From: Oscillospiraceae bacterium | Lineage (GTDB): Bacteria > Bacillota > Clostridia > Oscillospirales > CAG-272 | Reading direction: 5' to 3' | Assembly: GCA_015063805.1 (NCBI GenBank) | Contig: SVTK01000008.1 | Coordinates: forward strand, 1 to 64,000 | DNA length: 64,000 nucleotides | Part shown: in pieces, positions 44,631-53,601 of the stretch | Layout: each line of letters opens with the position of its first letter | Numbering within the stretch: position 1 is the first letter of the stretch | Position numbers and translations under genes: made by a program | Notes under the pieces: model-generated | The model's database searches: none | What the model was told of the DNA's origin: nothing | What the model saw: the letters and a program-made list of their open reading frames with translations, nothing else

Positions 44631-45173
44631 GTGACGATATTCGGTGATAAGAAAAGTGTAAAGGTATATGTGCTCTATCTGATGAACGCCATTGGATACC
44701 CCCTGGACTATCCTACGGTGAATGATATGATCATGCAGAATGAATTTGTGGCCTACCTGGATTTTGCCGAATGCTTCGCCGAGATGCTGGACGATGGATT
44801 GATCCTGTGTACCAAGCAGGAGGGCAAGGAACTCTACAGTGTGTCCGACCGGGGGCGCACGGTGGCCCAGGAGCTGTCGGGAGATCTGCTCCCCTCGGTG
44901 TTGGATGACAGTCTGGCCAATGCATGGCGGATGATCGATTTCAACAAGCGGGGGATCAAGTGCCGGGCCGAGATCCGACGGGATGAGGATGGCCGGAGCA
45001 TTGTGCACTGCGTCATGACCGAGCGGCAGAGGGAACTGTTCTCGGTGAGCATGGCCGCTGAGACCGAGGAGATGGCGGCGCGGATGAAGGATACCTTCGG
45101 CCGCCGTCCCGATGTGGTCTACCGGGGGATGCTGGCACTTTTGACGGGAGAGGCCAAATTTCTGTTTGACTGA
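44631..45173 (+). CDS. DUF4364-family protein
   Basis: The 180-residue protein matches the DUF4364 family of Clostridia: KVYVLYLMNAIGYPLDYPTVNDMI at the start looks like a winged helix and LYSVSDRGRTVAQEL follows. Families of this shape are often transcription factors, but the function is not established. The start is GTG 44631 after GGCGGAG; no ATG fits. It lies alone between hom and the sigma factor gene. Confidence 0.82.
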   Translation: MTIFGDKKSVKVYVLYLMNAIGYPLDYPTVNDMIMQNEFVAYLDFAECFAEMLDDGLILCTKQEGKELYSVSDRGRTVAQELSGDLLPSVLDDSLANAWRMIDFNKRGIKCRAEIRRDEDGRSIVHCVMTERQRELFSVSMAAETEEMAARMKDTFGRRPDVVYRGMLALLTGEAKFLFD

Positions 45174-45400
45174 TCTCGCGAAAATTGGCGAAAATTTTGA
45201 TTTTTGTAGAAATGTACAGATTTTTTTTGAAAATCCGCGAGAAAAAATGAACAAATAGACGGGAATGAAATCGTGGAATTTGAACGAGAAAAAATGGTGT
45301 TTCGATGAATTATCACCAAAAAATACGATTAATTTTTGTTCAAAACGTATAGTATGTTTCCAATCTCTGTGAAAGCTGTGAAAAAATTTTGAAAAATCTA
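45174..45400. other. AT-rich intergenic stretch
   Basis: This stretch is much richer in A and T than its surroundings. I see no gene, strong hairpin or clear terminator in it; only poly-A/T runs that could act as an upstream element for the promoter that follows. Confidence 0.6.
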
Positions 45401-45428
45401 TTGACAATTTTGGGATTTATGTTATAAT
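45401..45428 (+). promoter_or_regulatory. Strong sigma-A promoter of the sigma-factor gene
   Basis: TTGACA (45401-45406) and TATAAT (45423-45428) are perfect hexamers 16 bp apart, with an AT-rich upstream region. Confidence 0.88.
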
Positions 45429-45506
45429 GTATATGGTAAAGTTCGGAAATGCAATCTGCGCTGATTTTCGGTGGACCGAAAAGGCGTACTGTATGGAGCG
45501 ATTCAT

Positions 45507-46115
45507 ATGACGGATCGGTCGAAGGAACCTCTTTCACGCCACGAGTTGCGACAGCTGCTTTTGGCTGTCCGCCGGGGTGAGGAAGGGGCGTTTTCCTGTC
45601 TGTACGGAAAATATCTTCCCCTGGTGCTCCGTTTGAGTGCCGACTTTGTTCCCCACTATGCTTCTGATGCCGATGCTGAGGACTTCCGTCAGGAAGCCAT
45701 GCTGGCACTCTATCGGGCAGCACTGGCCTACGATTTGGATCAGGGTGAGGTGGAGTTTGGGCTTTTTGCCAAAATCTGCATCACCAACCGGTTGGTGGAC
45801 CGTCTCCGTGCCTTGGAGCGGTATTGGAAGAACGAGGGGAACAGGGAGACAGATTCCGCAGAGCCCGCCGTCACGCCCGACACTGCGGAGAGCGGGGATC
45901 CCGCCGCGTATCTGATGGATGACGAGGCGGTCCGCGCACTGAACGCCATCATTGACCGTCATCTTTCTGTTTATGAGCAGCGCGTGTTTCGGATGTATCT
46001 GGCCGGTTATGCCGCCGGAGAGATTGCGTCTGCGACGGGACGGGAAGAGAAGTCGGTCAGCAATGCCATCTACCGGATTCGCAGAAAGCTGAAGGCTTTA
46101 CTGAATACATTATAA
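45507..46115 (+). CDS. Sigma-70-family RNA polymerase sigma factor, SigH-like
   Basis: The 202-residue protein has a region 2 (YLPLVLRLSADF, DAEDFRQEAMLALYRAALAYD) and a region 4 helix-turn-helix (LSVYEQRVFRMYLAGYAAGEIAS, KSVSNAIYRIRRKL). The wording of both ends is close to the sporulation/competence factor SigH, so it may direct a stationary-phase programme. It could also be another alternative factor; no anti-sigma gene is adjacent. The ATG at 45507 follows TATGGAGCG; ATG 45471 is in frame but lacks a binding site. Confidence 0.87.
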   Translation: MTDRSKEPLSRHELRQLLLAVRRGEEGAFSCLYGKYLPLVLRLSADFVPHYASDADAEDFRQEAMLALYRAALAYDLDQGEVEFGLFAKICITNRLVDRLRALERYWKNEGNRETDSAEPAVTPDTAESGDPAAYLMDDEAVRALNAIIDRHLSVYEQRVFRMYLAGYAAGEIASATGREEKSVSNAIYRIRRKLKALLNTL

Positions 46116-46118
46116 TAT

Positions 46119-46183
46119 GCCCGGGTAGCTTAACGAAGAGCGTTGTTTTCTCAAAGGTGTCGGTTGGAATCCGTCTATGGGCA
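46119..46183 (+). ncRNA. tRNA-like element (degenerate tRNA or structured leader)
   Basis: These 65 bases lay out like a shrunken tRNA. GCCC at the 5' end pairs with GGGC at the 3' end. A D-like arm GCTT/GAGC closes AACGAA. A three-pair anticodon-like stem TTG/CAA closes TTTTCT. A T-like arm TCGG/CCG closes TTGGAAT, one base from the usual TTCGAAT. The D loop lacks GG, there is no CCA at the end, and the anticodon stem is short, so it is unlikely to be a working tRNA. It could be a remnant or an RNA element in the leader of the zinc-ribbon gene. A TATAAT lies at 46111-46116. Confidence 0.35.
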
Positions 46184-46218
46184 ATAATCACCAAATTTTT
46201 TAAGTGAGGTAAGAAGCT

Positions 46219-46494
46219 ATGTACCAAGACAAGACCCTTGTATGCAAGGAGTGCGGCCAGGAGTTCGTATTTACTGCAGGTGAGCAGGAATTCTACGCCG
46301 AGAAGGGCTTCCAGAACGAGCCCCAGAGATGCAAGGCATGCCGCGACCAGAGAAAGAACGCAGGCAAGGCAAACAGAGAGATGTTCACCACTGTATGCGC
46401 AGCTTGCGGTAAGGAAGCTCGTGTTCCTTTCCAGCCCTCTGAGGACAGACCTGTCTTCTGCAGCGAGTGCTACGCAGCACGCAAAGGCGAGTAA
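46219..46494 (+). CDS. Zinc-ribbon domain protein
   Basis: The 91-residue protein has two zinc-ribbon knuckle pairs, CKECG with CKACR and CAACG with CSECY, as in the small zinc-ribbon/CxxC proteins common in Clostridia. It is probably cytoplasmic; function unknown. The ATG at 46219 follows GTGAGGTAAGAAG. Arginine is mostly AGA here, while nearly all neighbouring genes prefer CGC/CGG, which suggests either very high expression or a different history. Confidence 0.85.
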   Translation: MYQDKTLVCKECGQEFVFTAGEQEFYAEKGFQNEPQRCKACRDQRKNAGKANREMFTTVCAACGKEARVPFQPSEDRPVFCSECYAARKGE

Positions 46495-46512
46495 TTTTCT
46501 TACATCGTCATG

Positions 46513-46548
46513 GCAAAGAGCCGCTCATTGAGCGGCTCTTTGCTTTTT
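46513..46548 (+). terminator. Terminator of the zinc-ribbon gene
   Basis: GCAAAGAGCCGCTCA is perfectly inverted around one T and followed by TTTTTG. Confidence 0.9.
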
Positions 46549-46634
46549 GCCGATCATGAGATCTGCGTATTGCGGTTTTTGACGCTTTATCATGGCAAAA
46601 TGGCAGAGAATTGTATAAATTGTGAATATTTTTC

Positions 46635-46662
46635 TTGACTTTTGACGCAAAAAGCGTATAAT
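46635..46662 (+). promoter_or_regulatory. Promoter of the liv operon
   Basis: TTGACT (46635-46640) and TATAAT (46657-46662) are 16 bp apart, about 45 bases before the start codon. Confidence 0.85.
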
Positions 46663-46708
46663 ATAAGTTAAGTGCAGCAATGCATATATCGCTTTGGAGG
46701 ATAAAAAA

Positions 46709-47851
46709 ATGAAACGCACTTTTGTAAAGCTTGTGGCAGTATGTCTGACTCTGCTCATGACGCTTCCCATGCTGTCCGCCTGCGGCGGCTCGGGCGAGGA
46801 GATCGTGATCGGTGCCATTGGCCCCCTGACCGGTGGTGCAGCTACCTACGGTACTTCGGTCAAGAACGGTATTCAGATCGCCGTGGACGAGATCAACGAG
46901 GCCGGCGGTGTGAACGGCGTCAAGCTGAAGCTGGAATATATCGACGATGAAGGCGATCCGGCAAAGGCCAAGACTGCTTTTGAAAATCTGATGGATAAGG
47001 GCATGGATGTGCTCATCGGCTGTGTCACCTCCGGTCCTTCCGTTGCCATCAACGACCTGGTTCTGGAAGAGGGCATTCTGCAGATCACCCCCTCTGCCTC
47101 TCAGAAGGAGGCTGCGCAGAACCCCAACTCCTTCCGTCTCTGCTTCACCGACCCGCTTCAGGGTACTACCATGGCTGAGTATGCCTACAACACCCTGGGC
47201 TACCGCAAGGCCGCTGTGGTATACAATCAGGACGACAGCTACAGCACCGGTATCCTTGAGACCTTCCGCGCTAAGTTCACCGAGCTGGGCGGTACCGTTG
47301 TGGTAGAAGCTCCCTTCTCCAACTCCACCGAGGATTTCAGTGCGCATGTGACCAAGATTCAGGACACCGACGCGGACTATGTCCTGCTCCCCTTCTACAA
47401 TGATATGGCTGCCAAGTTCCTGACTGCAGCTGCTGCCAAATCCCTGAGCCTGCCTCTCATCGGTTCCGACGGTATGGACGGTATCCTCAATTACCTGCAG
47501 GGTGAGGACGCTAAGCTGGCCGAGGGGCTGATCTACCTGACTCCCTTCATTGCCAGCGACCCCGACGAGAAAATCCAGAAGTTCGTTGCCACCTATACCG
47601 AGCGCCATGGCGATGCTCCCGACCAGTTCGCAGCAGACGGCTATGACTGTGTCTATGTGATCAAGGCCGCACTGGAGAAGGCAGGCGTGACCTCGAATGA
47701 AATCGACAACGCCGCGCTGATCGCTGCCATGAAGGAGATCACCGTGGACGGTCTGACTGGTTCGGTTTCCTTTGACGAGAACGGCGAGCCCATGAAGGGT
47801 GCCAAGTTCGCAAAGGTGGAGAACGGCCAGTACGTTGCAGTACAGGGCTGA
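46709..47851 (+). CDS. livK: Branched-chain amino acid ABC transporter, substrate-binding lipoprotein
   Basis: The 380-residue protein has lipobox LSAC (Cys25) and the type I periplasmic-binding fold of LivJ/LivK: IVIGAIGPLTGGAATYG, GVNGVKLKLEYIDDEGDP, IGCVTSGPSVAI and QFAADGYDCVYVI. It captures leucine, isoleucine or valine outside the membrane. The ATG at 46709 follows TTGGAGG. A hairpin after the gene likely sets an excess of this component over the permease genes. Confidence 0.92.
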   Translation: MKRTFVKLVAVCLTLLMTLPMLSACGGSGEEIVIGAIGPLTGGAATYGTSVKNGIQIAVDEINEAGGVNGVKLKLEYIDDEGDPAKAKTAFENLMDKGMDVLIGCVTSGPSVAINDLVLEEGILQITPSASQKEAAQNPNSFRLCFTDPLQGTTMAEYAYNTLGYRKAAVVYNQDDSYSTGILETFRAKFTELGGTVVVEAPFSNSTEDFSAHVTKIQDTDADYVLLPFYNDMAAKFLTAAAAKSLSLPLIGSDGMDGILNYLQGEDAKLAEGLIYLTPFIASDPDEKIQKFVATYTERHGDAPDQFAADGYDCVYVIKAALEKAGVTSNEIDNAALIAAMKEITVDGLTGSVSFDENGEPMKGAKFAKVENGQYVAVQG

Positions 47852-47889
47852 TTCCCGTCGCGGTTTCGTCATTCGTCATTCAGACAAGC

Positions 47890-47923
47890 GAGGGGAGGTC
47901 AAGAAATTGGCCCTCCCCTCTTT
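47890..47923 (+). terminator. Hairpin between livK and livH
   Basis: GAGGGGAGG is inverted at 47912-47920 with TTTGACTTTC after it. A leaky terminator here is common in importer operons. Confidence 0.6.
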
Positions 47924-47979
47924 GACTTTCTCTCCAAAGTGAACGGTGCGAATTTTCAATAAGGCTGGTAAAACAGATT

Positions 47980-48876
47980 ATGCAAACTTTTATCTCCACC
48001 TTGATTGACGGCTTGAGCCTGGGCAGCCTTTATGCTCTGGTGGCCCTGGGCTATTCCATGGTCTACGGCATTGCCAAGATGCTGAATTTTGCCCACGGCG
48101 ACGTCATTATGATCGGTATCTACACCCTGTTTGTGACCTTGGGTGCCCTGGGCACCTCTCCCCTGATGCTGACCCTGTCGGCACTCATCATGATCGTGTT
48201 CTGCGCACTTCTGGGTTTCACCATCGAGAAGCTGGCTTATAAGCCCCTGCGCACGGCATCTCCCCTTTCGGTGCTGATCACCGCTATCGGCGTCAGCTAC
48301 CTGCTGCAGAATATCGCTCTTCTGGTGTTCGGTTCCCGTCAGCAGAAGGTGCCCACCTACTTCAGCCTGGGCAGTATCTACATCGGGGGCGTGCAGATCG
48401 AGCTGCTCTCCCTCCTGATCCTTGCCGTCACGGTGCTGATCATGATCCTGCTCTCTCTCTTCATCAACAAGACCAAGCTGGGCTCTGCCATGCTGGCCGT
48501 CTCCGAGGATAAGGGCGCGGCGCAGCTCATGGGTATCAATGTCAATGCCACCATCTCCCTGACCTTCGTTATCGGCTCTGCCCTGGCAGGGGTAGGTGCT
48601 CTGCTCTATGCCGCCAAAATGCCTTGGGTCGGCCCCTATACCGGCTCGGTCTTCGGGATCAAGGCCTTCGCCGCCGCCGTGTTCGGCGGGATCGGCTCTA
48701 TCCCCGGTGCCATGATCGGCGGCGTGCTCATCGGCATCATTGAAGCCATGATGAACGTCTTCCTGCCCGATGCCCTGTCCAACGCATCCGACGGCTTCGC
48801 TTATCTGGTGCTGATCATTATGCTGGTTCTCAAGCCCTCCGGCCTGCTTGGCCGGAAGCAGATTGAGAAGGTTTAA
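47980..48876 (+). CDS. livH: Branched-chain amino acid ABC transporter permease
   Basis: The 298-residue membrane protein has about eight helices and the LivH motifs LDGLSLGSLYALVALGYSMVYG (start region), FAHGDVIMIG and AFAAAVFGGIGSIPGAMIGG. It forms the channel with LivM. The ATG at 47980 has only a weak upstream binding site (AAGGCTGG). The gene stands 11 bases before livM. Confidence 0.94.
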   Translation: MQTFISTLIDGLSLGSLYALVALGYSMVYGIAKMLNFAHGDVIMIGIYTLFVTLGALGTSPLMLTLSALIMIVFCALLGFTIEKLAYKPLRTASPLSVLITAIGVSYLLQNIALLVFGSRQQKVPTYFSLGSIYIGGVQIELLSLLILAVTVLIMILLSLFINKTKLGSAMLAVSEDKGAAQLMGINVNATISLTFVIGSALAGVGALLYAAKMPWVGPYTGSVFGIKAFAAAVFGGIGSIPGAMIGGVLIGIIEAMMNVFLPDALSNASDGFAYLVLIIMLVLKPSGLLGRKQIEKV

Positions 48877-48887
48877 GGAGGTATACT

Positions 48888-49886
48888 GTGAAAACGCGAC
48901 TGCAACGTCTCCTCCCGCTGGCGGGGGCTATCGCCCTCTACGGCATGATCCTTCTGCTGATGGCCACCAAGGTGCTCCCCCGCAGTTATCAGCAGATGCT
49001 GCCCACGATTTGCACCTATATCATTATGGCTGTCTCCCTCAACCTCGTGGTGGGCTTTTTGGGGGATCTTTCCCTGGGGCACGCCGCCTTCTACGCCATT
49101 GGCGCCTATGTGGGCGGTATGATCCTGCGCTATGTGACGGCCATCCCCTTTGGCCTGCGGATGATCGTGGCTATCGTCGCCGCAGCTGTTGTGGCCTTTG
49201 GCGTGGGTGCCGCTTTCCTTTACCTGGTGCGCAAGCTCAGAGGTGACTACCTGGCCATCGTTACTCTGGCTTTTGGTGAGTTCGTCCGCTCCATTGTGAA
49301 GATCATCCCCGGAACCGGCGGCTCTGCCGGCCTGACCGATATCCCCACCATCGCCGCGGGTTCTTTCCCCGCCAAGTATATCAAGGCTTTCAGCTGGTCC
49401 TATCTGGTGATGATCCTCTGCATCTTCCTCATTGTCAATCTCATCCGCTCCCGCCACGGCCGTGCCGTCATGGCGGTGCGGGATAATTCCATTGCCGCCG
49501 CTTCGGTGGGGATCAATGTCAGCCGTTGTCGCATCGTGACCTTTGCCATCGCGGCCCTGTTTGCGGGTATTGCCGGCGTGCTGTATGCGGCCAATACCGC
49601 TGCTGTCAACCCCGCTGACTTCGATTACAATGTGTCCATTGAGGTGCTGGTCATGGTGGTGCTGGGCGGCATGGGCAACATCGGCGGCTCCATTATCGCA
49701 ACCATCATCCTGGTGGCACTGCCCAAGGTTCTCTTGGATGCGGCGCAGTACCGCCTGCTGATCTACGCGGTGGCACTGATTGCCATGATGATGCTCAACG
49801 CCAACCCGCGCTTTGTGGCCTTCAAGGGCCGCGTGGCCAAGAAGCTGCGCGCAAAATTCCAATCGCTGAGAAAGGGGAGGGCTTGA
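48888..49886 (+). CDS. livM: Branched-chain amino acid ABC transporter permease
   Basis: The 332-residue membrane protein has about nine helices with the LivM motifs FLGDLSLGHAAFYAIGAY, RGDYLAIVTLAFGE and VLGGMGNIGGSI. The start is GTG 48888 after AAGGAGG. It ends one base before livG starts, so the two are coupled. Confidence 0.94.
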   Translation: MKTRLQRLLPLAGAIALYGMILLLMATKVLPRSYQQMLPTICTYIIMAVSLNLVVGFLGDLSLGHAAFYAIGAYVGGMILRYVTAIPFGLRMIVAIVAAAVVAFGVGAAFLYLVRKLRGDYLAIVTLAFGEFVRSIVKIIPGTGGSAGLTDIPTIAAGSFPAKYIKAFSWSYLVMILCIFLIVNLIRSRHGRAVMAVRDNSIAAASVGINVSRCRIVTFAIAALFAGIAGVLYAANTAAVNPADFDYNVSIEVLVMVVLGGMGNIGGSIIATIILVALPKVLLDAAQYRLLIYAVALIAMMMLNANPRFVAFKGRVAKKLRAKFQSLRKGRA

Positions 49887-49887
49887 T

Positions 49888-50646
49888 ATGGTGATGCTGG
49901 AAACCAAAAATCTCGGAATCTCCTTCGGCGGTCTCCGGGCGGTGGATGAATTCAACCTCACGGTGGAAAAGGGACAGCTCTACGGACTGATCGGCCCCAA
50001 CGGTGCCGGGAAAACCACGGTGTTCAATCTGCTCACCGGTGTCTATGCCCCCACCTCGGGCGGCTTCTTCCTGGAGGGGAAATCCCTGGCAGGGAAGAGT
50101 CCCCTTGAGATCAACCGCTGCGGCATTGCCCGTACCTTCCAGAATATCCGCCTGTTCAAGGATATGTCGGTGATCGATAATGTCAAGGTCGGCCTGCACA
50201 ACGCCGCCCACTATTCCATCTTCGAGGGACTGCTGATGCTGCCTCGCTATGCCGCAGAGGAAGCGGCCCTGGAAAAACGGGCAAGAGAACTTCTCCAGGT
50301 CTTTGACCTGGACGGGGAGCGGGAATATCTTGCCTCAAATTTGCCCTACGGCAAACAGCGTAAGCTGGAAATCGCCCGGGCGCTTGCCACCTCTCCGAAG
50401 CTTCTGCTTCTGGACGAGCCGGCAGCAGGGATGAACCCCAACGAAACCGCTGAGCTGATGGAAACCATCCGCTTCGTGCGGGATGAATTTGACATGACCA
50501 TTCTGCTCATTGAGCACGATATGAAGCTGGTGTCGGGCATCTGCGAGCAGGTGACGGTGCTGAATTTTGGCACGACTCTGGCCCAGGGCGAGACCTCGGC
50601 AGTGCTCAGCGACCCGAAGGTCGTCCGGGCATACCTCGGCGAGTAA
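49888..50646 (+). CDS. livG: Branched-chain amino acid ABC transporter ATP-binding protein
   Basis: The 252-residue ATPase has Walker A GPNGAGKTT (about residues 37-45), the LivG block NRCGIARTFQNIRLF, the signature LPYGKQRKLEIARAL and Walker B LLLLDEPAAGMNP. The signature is LPYGKQ rather than LSGGQ, which is normal for LivG. The ATG at 49888 follows GGGGAGGG. Confidence 0.95.
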   Translation: MVMLETKNLGISFGGLRAVDEFNLTVEKGQLYGLIGPNGAGKTTVFNLLTGVYAPTSGGFFLEGKSLAGKSPLEINRCGIARTFQNIRLFKDMSVIDNVKVGLHNAAHYSIFEGLLMLPRYAAEEAALEKRARELLQVFDLDGEREYLASNLPYGKQRKLEIARALATSPKLLLLDEPAAGMNPNETAELMETIRFVRDEFDMTILLIEHDMKLVSGICEQVTVLNFGTTLAQGETSAVLSDPKVVRAYLGE

Positions 50647-50659
50647 GGAGGAACAGGAT

Positions 50660-51370
50660 ATGGCAATGCTTGAAGTCAAGGACCTTCACGTGTTCTACGG
50701 CGTGATCGAGGCCATCAAGGGTATCTCCTTCTCGGTAGAGGCGGGGGAGGTTATCGCGCTTATCGGCGCCAACGGCGCCGGCAAGACCACCACTCTCCAT
50801 ACCGTCACAGGCCTTGTGCCGGCCAAGCAGGGGGAGATTTTGTTTGAAGGCAAGGATCTGCTGAAAACGCCCCCCCACAAGATTGTGGAAATGGGCATGG
50901 CCCATGTCCCCGAGGGACGCCGGATTTTTGCTGAGCTGTCGGTGTTGGCCAACCTGAAGCTGGGGGCCTACACCCGCCGCGACAAGCGGGAGATCGAAGA
51001 AACCCTGGAGATGGTGTACGAGCGATTCCCCCGCCTCAAGGAGCGCCGGGGACAGATCGCGGGGACTCTTTCCGGCGGCGAGCAGCAGATGCTGGCCATG
51101 GGCCGGGCGCTGATGTCCCGCCCCAAGATTATTCTCATGGACGAGCCTTCCATGGGTCTGTCTCCCCTGTATGTGTCCCAGATCTTCGCCATCATTGAGG
51201 AGATCCGCAAGACAGGCACTACGGTGCTGCTGGTGGAACAGAATGCCAAAAAGGCGCTGGAGATTGCCGATCGCGCCTATGTGCTGGAGACCGGCAACAT
51301 TGTGCTGGAGGGCAACGCCCACGAGCTGATGGAAAACGACAGCGTCAAGCGCGCATATCTGGGCGAGTAA
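50660..51370 (+). CDS. livF: Branched-chain amino acid ABC transporter ATP-binding protein
   Basis: The 236-residue ATPase has Walker A GANGAGKTT, VPEGRRIFAELSV, signature LSGGEQQMLAMGRALMS and Walker B IILMDEPSMGLSP, the LivF pattern. The ATG at 50660 follows AAGGAGG. It completes the livKHMGF set. Confidence 0.95.
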   Translation: MAMLEVKDLHVFYGVIEAIKGISFSVEAGEVIALIGANGAGKTTTLHTVTGLVPAKQGEILFEGKDLLKTPPHKIVEMGMAHVPEGRRIFAELSVLANLKLGAYTRRDKREIEETLEMVYERFPRLKERRGQIAGTLSGGEQQMLAMGRALMSRPKIILMDEPSMGLSPLYVSQIFAIIEEIRKTGTTVLLVEQNAKKALEIADRAYVLETGNIVLEGNAHELMENDSVKRAYLGE

Positions 51371-51415
51371 GCCCGCAACCCCCAATATCATTTACCGATC
51401 AAAAGGAGGTTCCCC

Positions 51416-52033
51416 ATGTCCCAGTATGTGATTACCATTAACCGCAGCTTCGGAAGCGGCGGCAAGACCGTCGGTAGGCTGCTGGCGGAGCGACTCTCCA
51501 TCCCCTATTATGACCGGGATCTGATCCGTCTGGCCAGCGAGGACAGCGGCATCAACGTCAGACTCTTCGGCCAGGCCGACGAAACAGCGCGTGTCAGCCT
51601 GTTCAAGCGGTACGGCCGCGAATACGGACGTTCTGTGATCCCCCCCGGCAGTGATGAGTTCACCTCCAACGATAACCTGTTCAACATTCAGGCCAAGATT
51701 ATCCGTGAGTTGGCCGAGCAGGAGAGCTGCATCATCGTCGGTCGCTGTGCCGACCATGTGCTGCACGGCCAGCCCCGCCTGCTGCGGGTGTTTGTCCATG
51801 CCCCCATGGATTTCCGTATTCATGAGGTGGAGACCCGTTACGGCCTCTCCCGCAAGGATGCTGTCCGCGAGATTGAGAAAATCGACCGGGCACGGGCGCA
51901 GTACTATCGCTATTACACAGGCAAGGACTGGAACGATGCACGGAACTATGACCTGTGTATCAACAGCGCTGCTCTGGGTTTCGACCGCACCACCGAGGCG
52001 GTTATCGCACACCTCAAGGTCCGCTTGAGCTGA
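51416..52033 (+). CDS. Cytidylate-kinase-like family protein
   Basis: The 205-residue protein begins YVITINRSFGSGGKTVGRLLAERL, a P-loop of the cytidylate-kinase-like family (PF13189 type), with the PYYDRDLIRLA and CIIVGRCADHVL blocks. True cytidylate kinase (Cmk) has a different start and length, so the substrate is unknown. The ATG at 51416 follows AAAAGGAGG. It stands 45 bases after livF and ends at a strong terminator, so it may be the last gene of the liv transcript. Confidence 0.87.
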   Translation: MSQYVITINRSFGSGGKTVGRLLAERLSIPYYDRDLIRLASEDSGINVRLFGQADETARVSLFKRYGREYGRSVIPPGSDEFTSNDNLFNIQAKIIRELAEQESCIIVGRCADHVLHGQPRLLRVFVHAPMDFRIHEVETRYGLSRKDAVREIEKIDRARAQYYRYYTGKDWNDARNYDLCINSAALGFDRTTEAVIAHLKVRLS

Positions 52034-52039
52034 CCGAAG

Positions 52040-52078
52040 GGCGGGTGACGCGCAATTTTGCGCGTCACCCGCCTTTTT
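52040..52078 (+). terminator. Strong intrinsic terminator
   Basis: GGCGGGTGACGCGC is perfectly inverted around AATTTT and followed by five T. Confidence 0.93.
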
Positions 52079-52101
52079 CGCGAAAAAATCCCGGCGGACT
52101 C

Positions 52102-52130
52102 TTGCTATTTTCTCTGAATTTTGATATAAT
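52102..52130 (+). promoter_or_regulatory. Promoter of the miaB-tgt gene train
   Basis: TTGCTA (52102-52107) and TATAAT (52125-52130) are 17 bp apart with TGA before the -10. No clear terminator appears until 61330, so it may drive all seven genes. Confidence 0.85.
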
Positions 52131-52173
52131 AGAAAGAACCCCTTGTGGGAAAATTCTTGATTGGAGCCTTGTG

Positions 52174-53601
52174 ATGTCTGCTTTTCGGATTCCTGTGTGT
52201 ATGCCCCCCGAAGCTGTCCGTGCGATGGCAGAGGTGCGCGCGCTGAATACCGCCGCCGATGGTGAGCCGTCGGCATTTGTGCTGACCTTCGGCTGTCAGC
52301 AGAACGAAGCGGACAGCGAGCATCTGCGGGGAATTGCCGCCGAGATGGGCTACCGCATTACCGATCGGCCCGAAGAAGCTGAGCTGATCCTGGTCAATAC
52401 CTGTGCCATCCGTGAGCACGCTGAGCAGAAGGCGCTCTCCATCATCGGTCAGTACAAGCATCTCAAGGCCACGCGTCCCTCCCTGATTATCGGCATCTGC
52501 GGCTGTATGGTGGCCCAGCAGCATCGGGTTGAGGAGTTCAAGCACAGCTATCCCTATGTGGATTTTACCCTGGATGCGGCATCCATGCACCGCCTGCCCG
52601 AGATGGTGCTGGAGCGCCGCCGCGGCGGCCGCCGCGCCTGCACCTATGCCCATATGCCCATGGATCATGTCCCCGACGTGGTGGAGGGAATGCCCATCCA
52701 CCGCGATACCCGCTGGCGCGCCTGGCTGTCCATTATGTACGGCTGCAACAATTTCTGCGCCTACTGCATCGTCCCCTATGTGCGGGGACGGGAGCGGAGC
52801 CGCACTCCCGCCGATATCGAGGCGGAAGCCCGTGCGCTCATTGCCGACGGCTGTCGGGATCTTACCCTGCTGGGGCAGAATGTCAACTCCTGGGGGCGGA
52901 TGCCCGACGGCAGCTTCCCTGAGGGGGATTTTGCGTCGCTGATCGGCCGCCTGGCTGAATTGGATGGGGACTTCCGTCTGCGCTTTATGACCAGCCATCC
53001 CAAGGATGCCTCGGATGCCCTGATCGAAACCATGGCCTCCCACGAAAAGATCGCCCGGCACTTCCATCTTCCCCTGCAGTCGGGGAGCGATGCCGTGCTG
53101 GCGCGGATGAATCGCCGCTATACGGCTGAACATTACCTGGGCATCGTGGACCGCTTGCGGGCCGCTATGCCCGATATCACCCTGACCACCGATATCATTG
53201 TCGGCTTCCCCGGGGAGACCGAGGCGGATTTTGAGGCAACGCTGGAGATTCTGCGCCGTGTCCGCTTTGATATGATTTATTCCTTCATCTACTCTCCCCG
53301 CAAGGGAACCCCTGCCGCCGAGTACGCCGATCAGATCCCGGATGCGGTGAAGCATGAACGCTTCGACCGCCTCATTGCCCTGCAGAACGAGATCTCCTAC
53401 GAGCGCAACCTGCTGGCCGAAGGAAAGACCCTGCGGGTGCTCTGTGACGGAGAGAAGGTGCAGGAGGGTGTGATCCTCTGCTCCGGTCGTACCGATGGCG
53501 GAAAACTGATTTATTTTGCCGGAAATGCCCGTCCCGGGGACGTGGTGCAGGTGAAGGTGGAGCGGGCTGAGCCCTTTGTACTCCGCGGGGTGCAGATATG
53601 A
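52174..53601 (+). CDS. miaB: tRNA-2-methylthio-N6-isopentenyladenosine synthase
   Basis: MiaB is a radical-SAM methylthiotransferase that modifies A37 of tRNAs reading UNN codons. The 475-residue protein has the N-terminal cluster domain (FGCQQNEADSE, NTCAIREHAEQKA, GICGCMVAQQ), the radical-SAM CxxxCxxC in YGCNNFCAYCIVPY, and a C-terminal TRAM domain. The ATG at 52174 follows TTGGAGCC; GTG 52171 is adjacent. It overlaps the acyltransferase gene by four bases. Confidence 0.96.
   Translation: MSAFRIPVCMPPEAVRAMAEVRALNTAADGEPSAFVLTFGCQQNEADSEHLRGIAAEMGYRITDRPEEAELILVNTCAIREHAEQKALSIIGQYKHLKATRPSLIIGICGCMVAQQHRVEEFKHSYPYVDFTLDAASMHRLPEMVLERRRGGRRACTYAHMPMDHVPDVVEGMPIHRDTRWRAWLSIMYGCNNFCAYCIVPYVRGRERSRTPADIEAEARALIADGCRDLTLLGQNVNSWGRMPDGSFPEGDFASLIGRLAELDGDFRLRFMTSHPKDASDALIETMASHEKIARHFHLPLQSGSDAVLARMNRRYTAEHYLGIVDRLRAAMPDITLTTDIIVGFPGETEADFEATLEILRRVRFDMIYSFIYSPRKGTPAAEYADQIPDAVKHERFDRLIALQNEISYERNLLAEGKTLRVLCDGEKVQEGVILCSGRTDGGKLIYFAGNARPGDVVQVKVERAEPFVLRGVQI

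Noticed and set aside
46119..46183. A functional tRNA gene
   Set aside because: The D loop lacks GG, the anticodon stem has only three pairs, the T loop has a G at the invariant C position, and no CCA follows.
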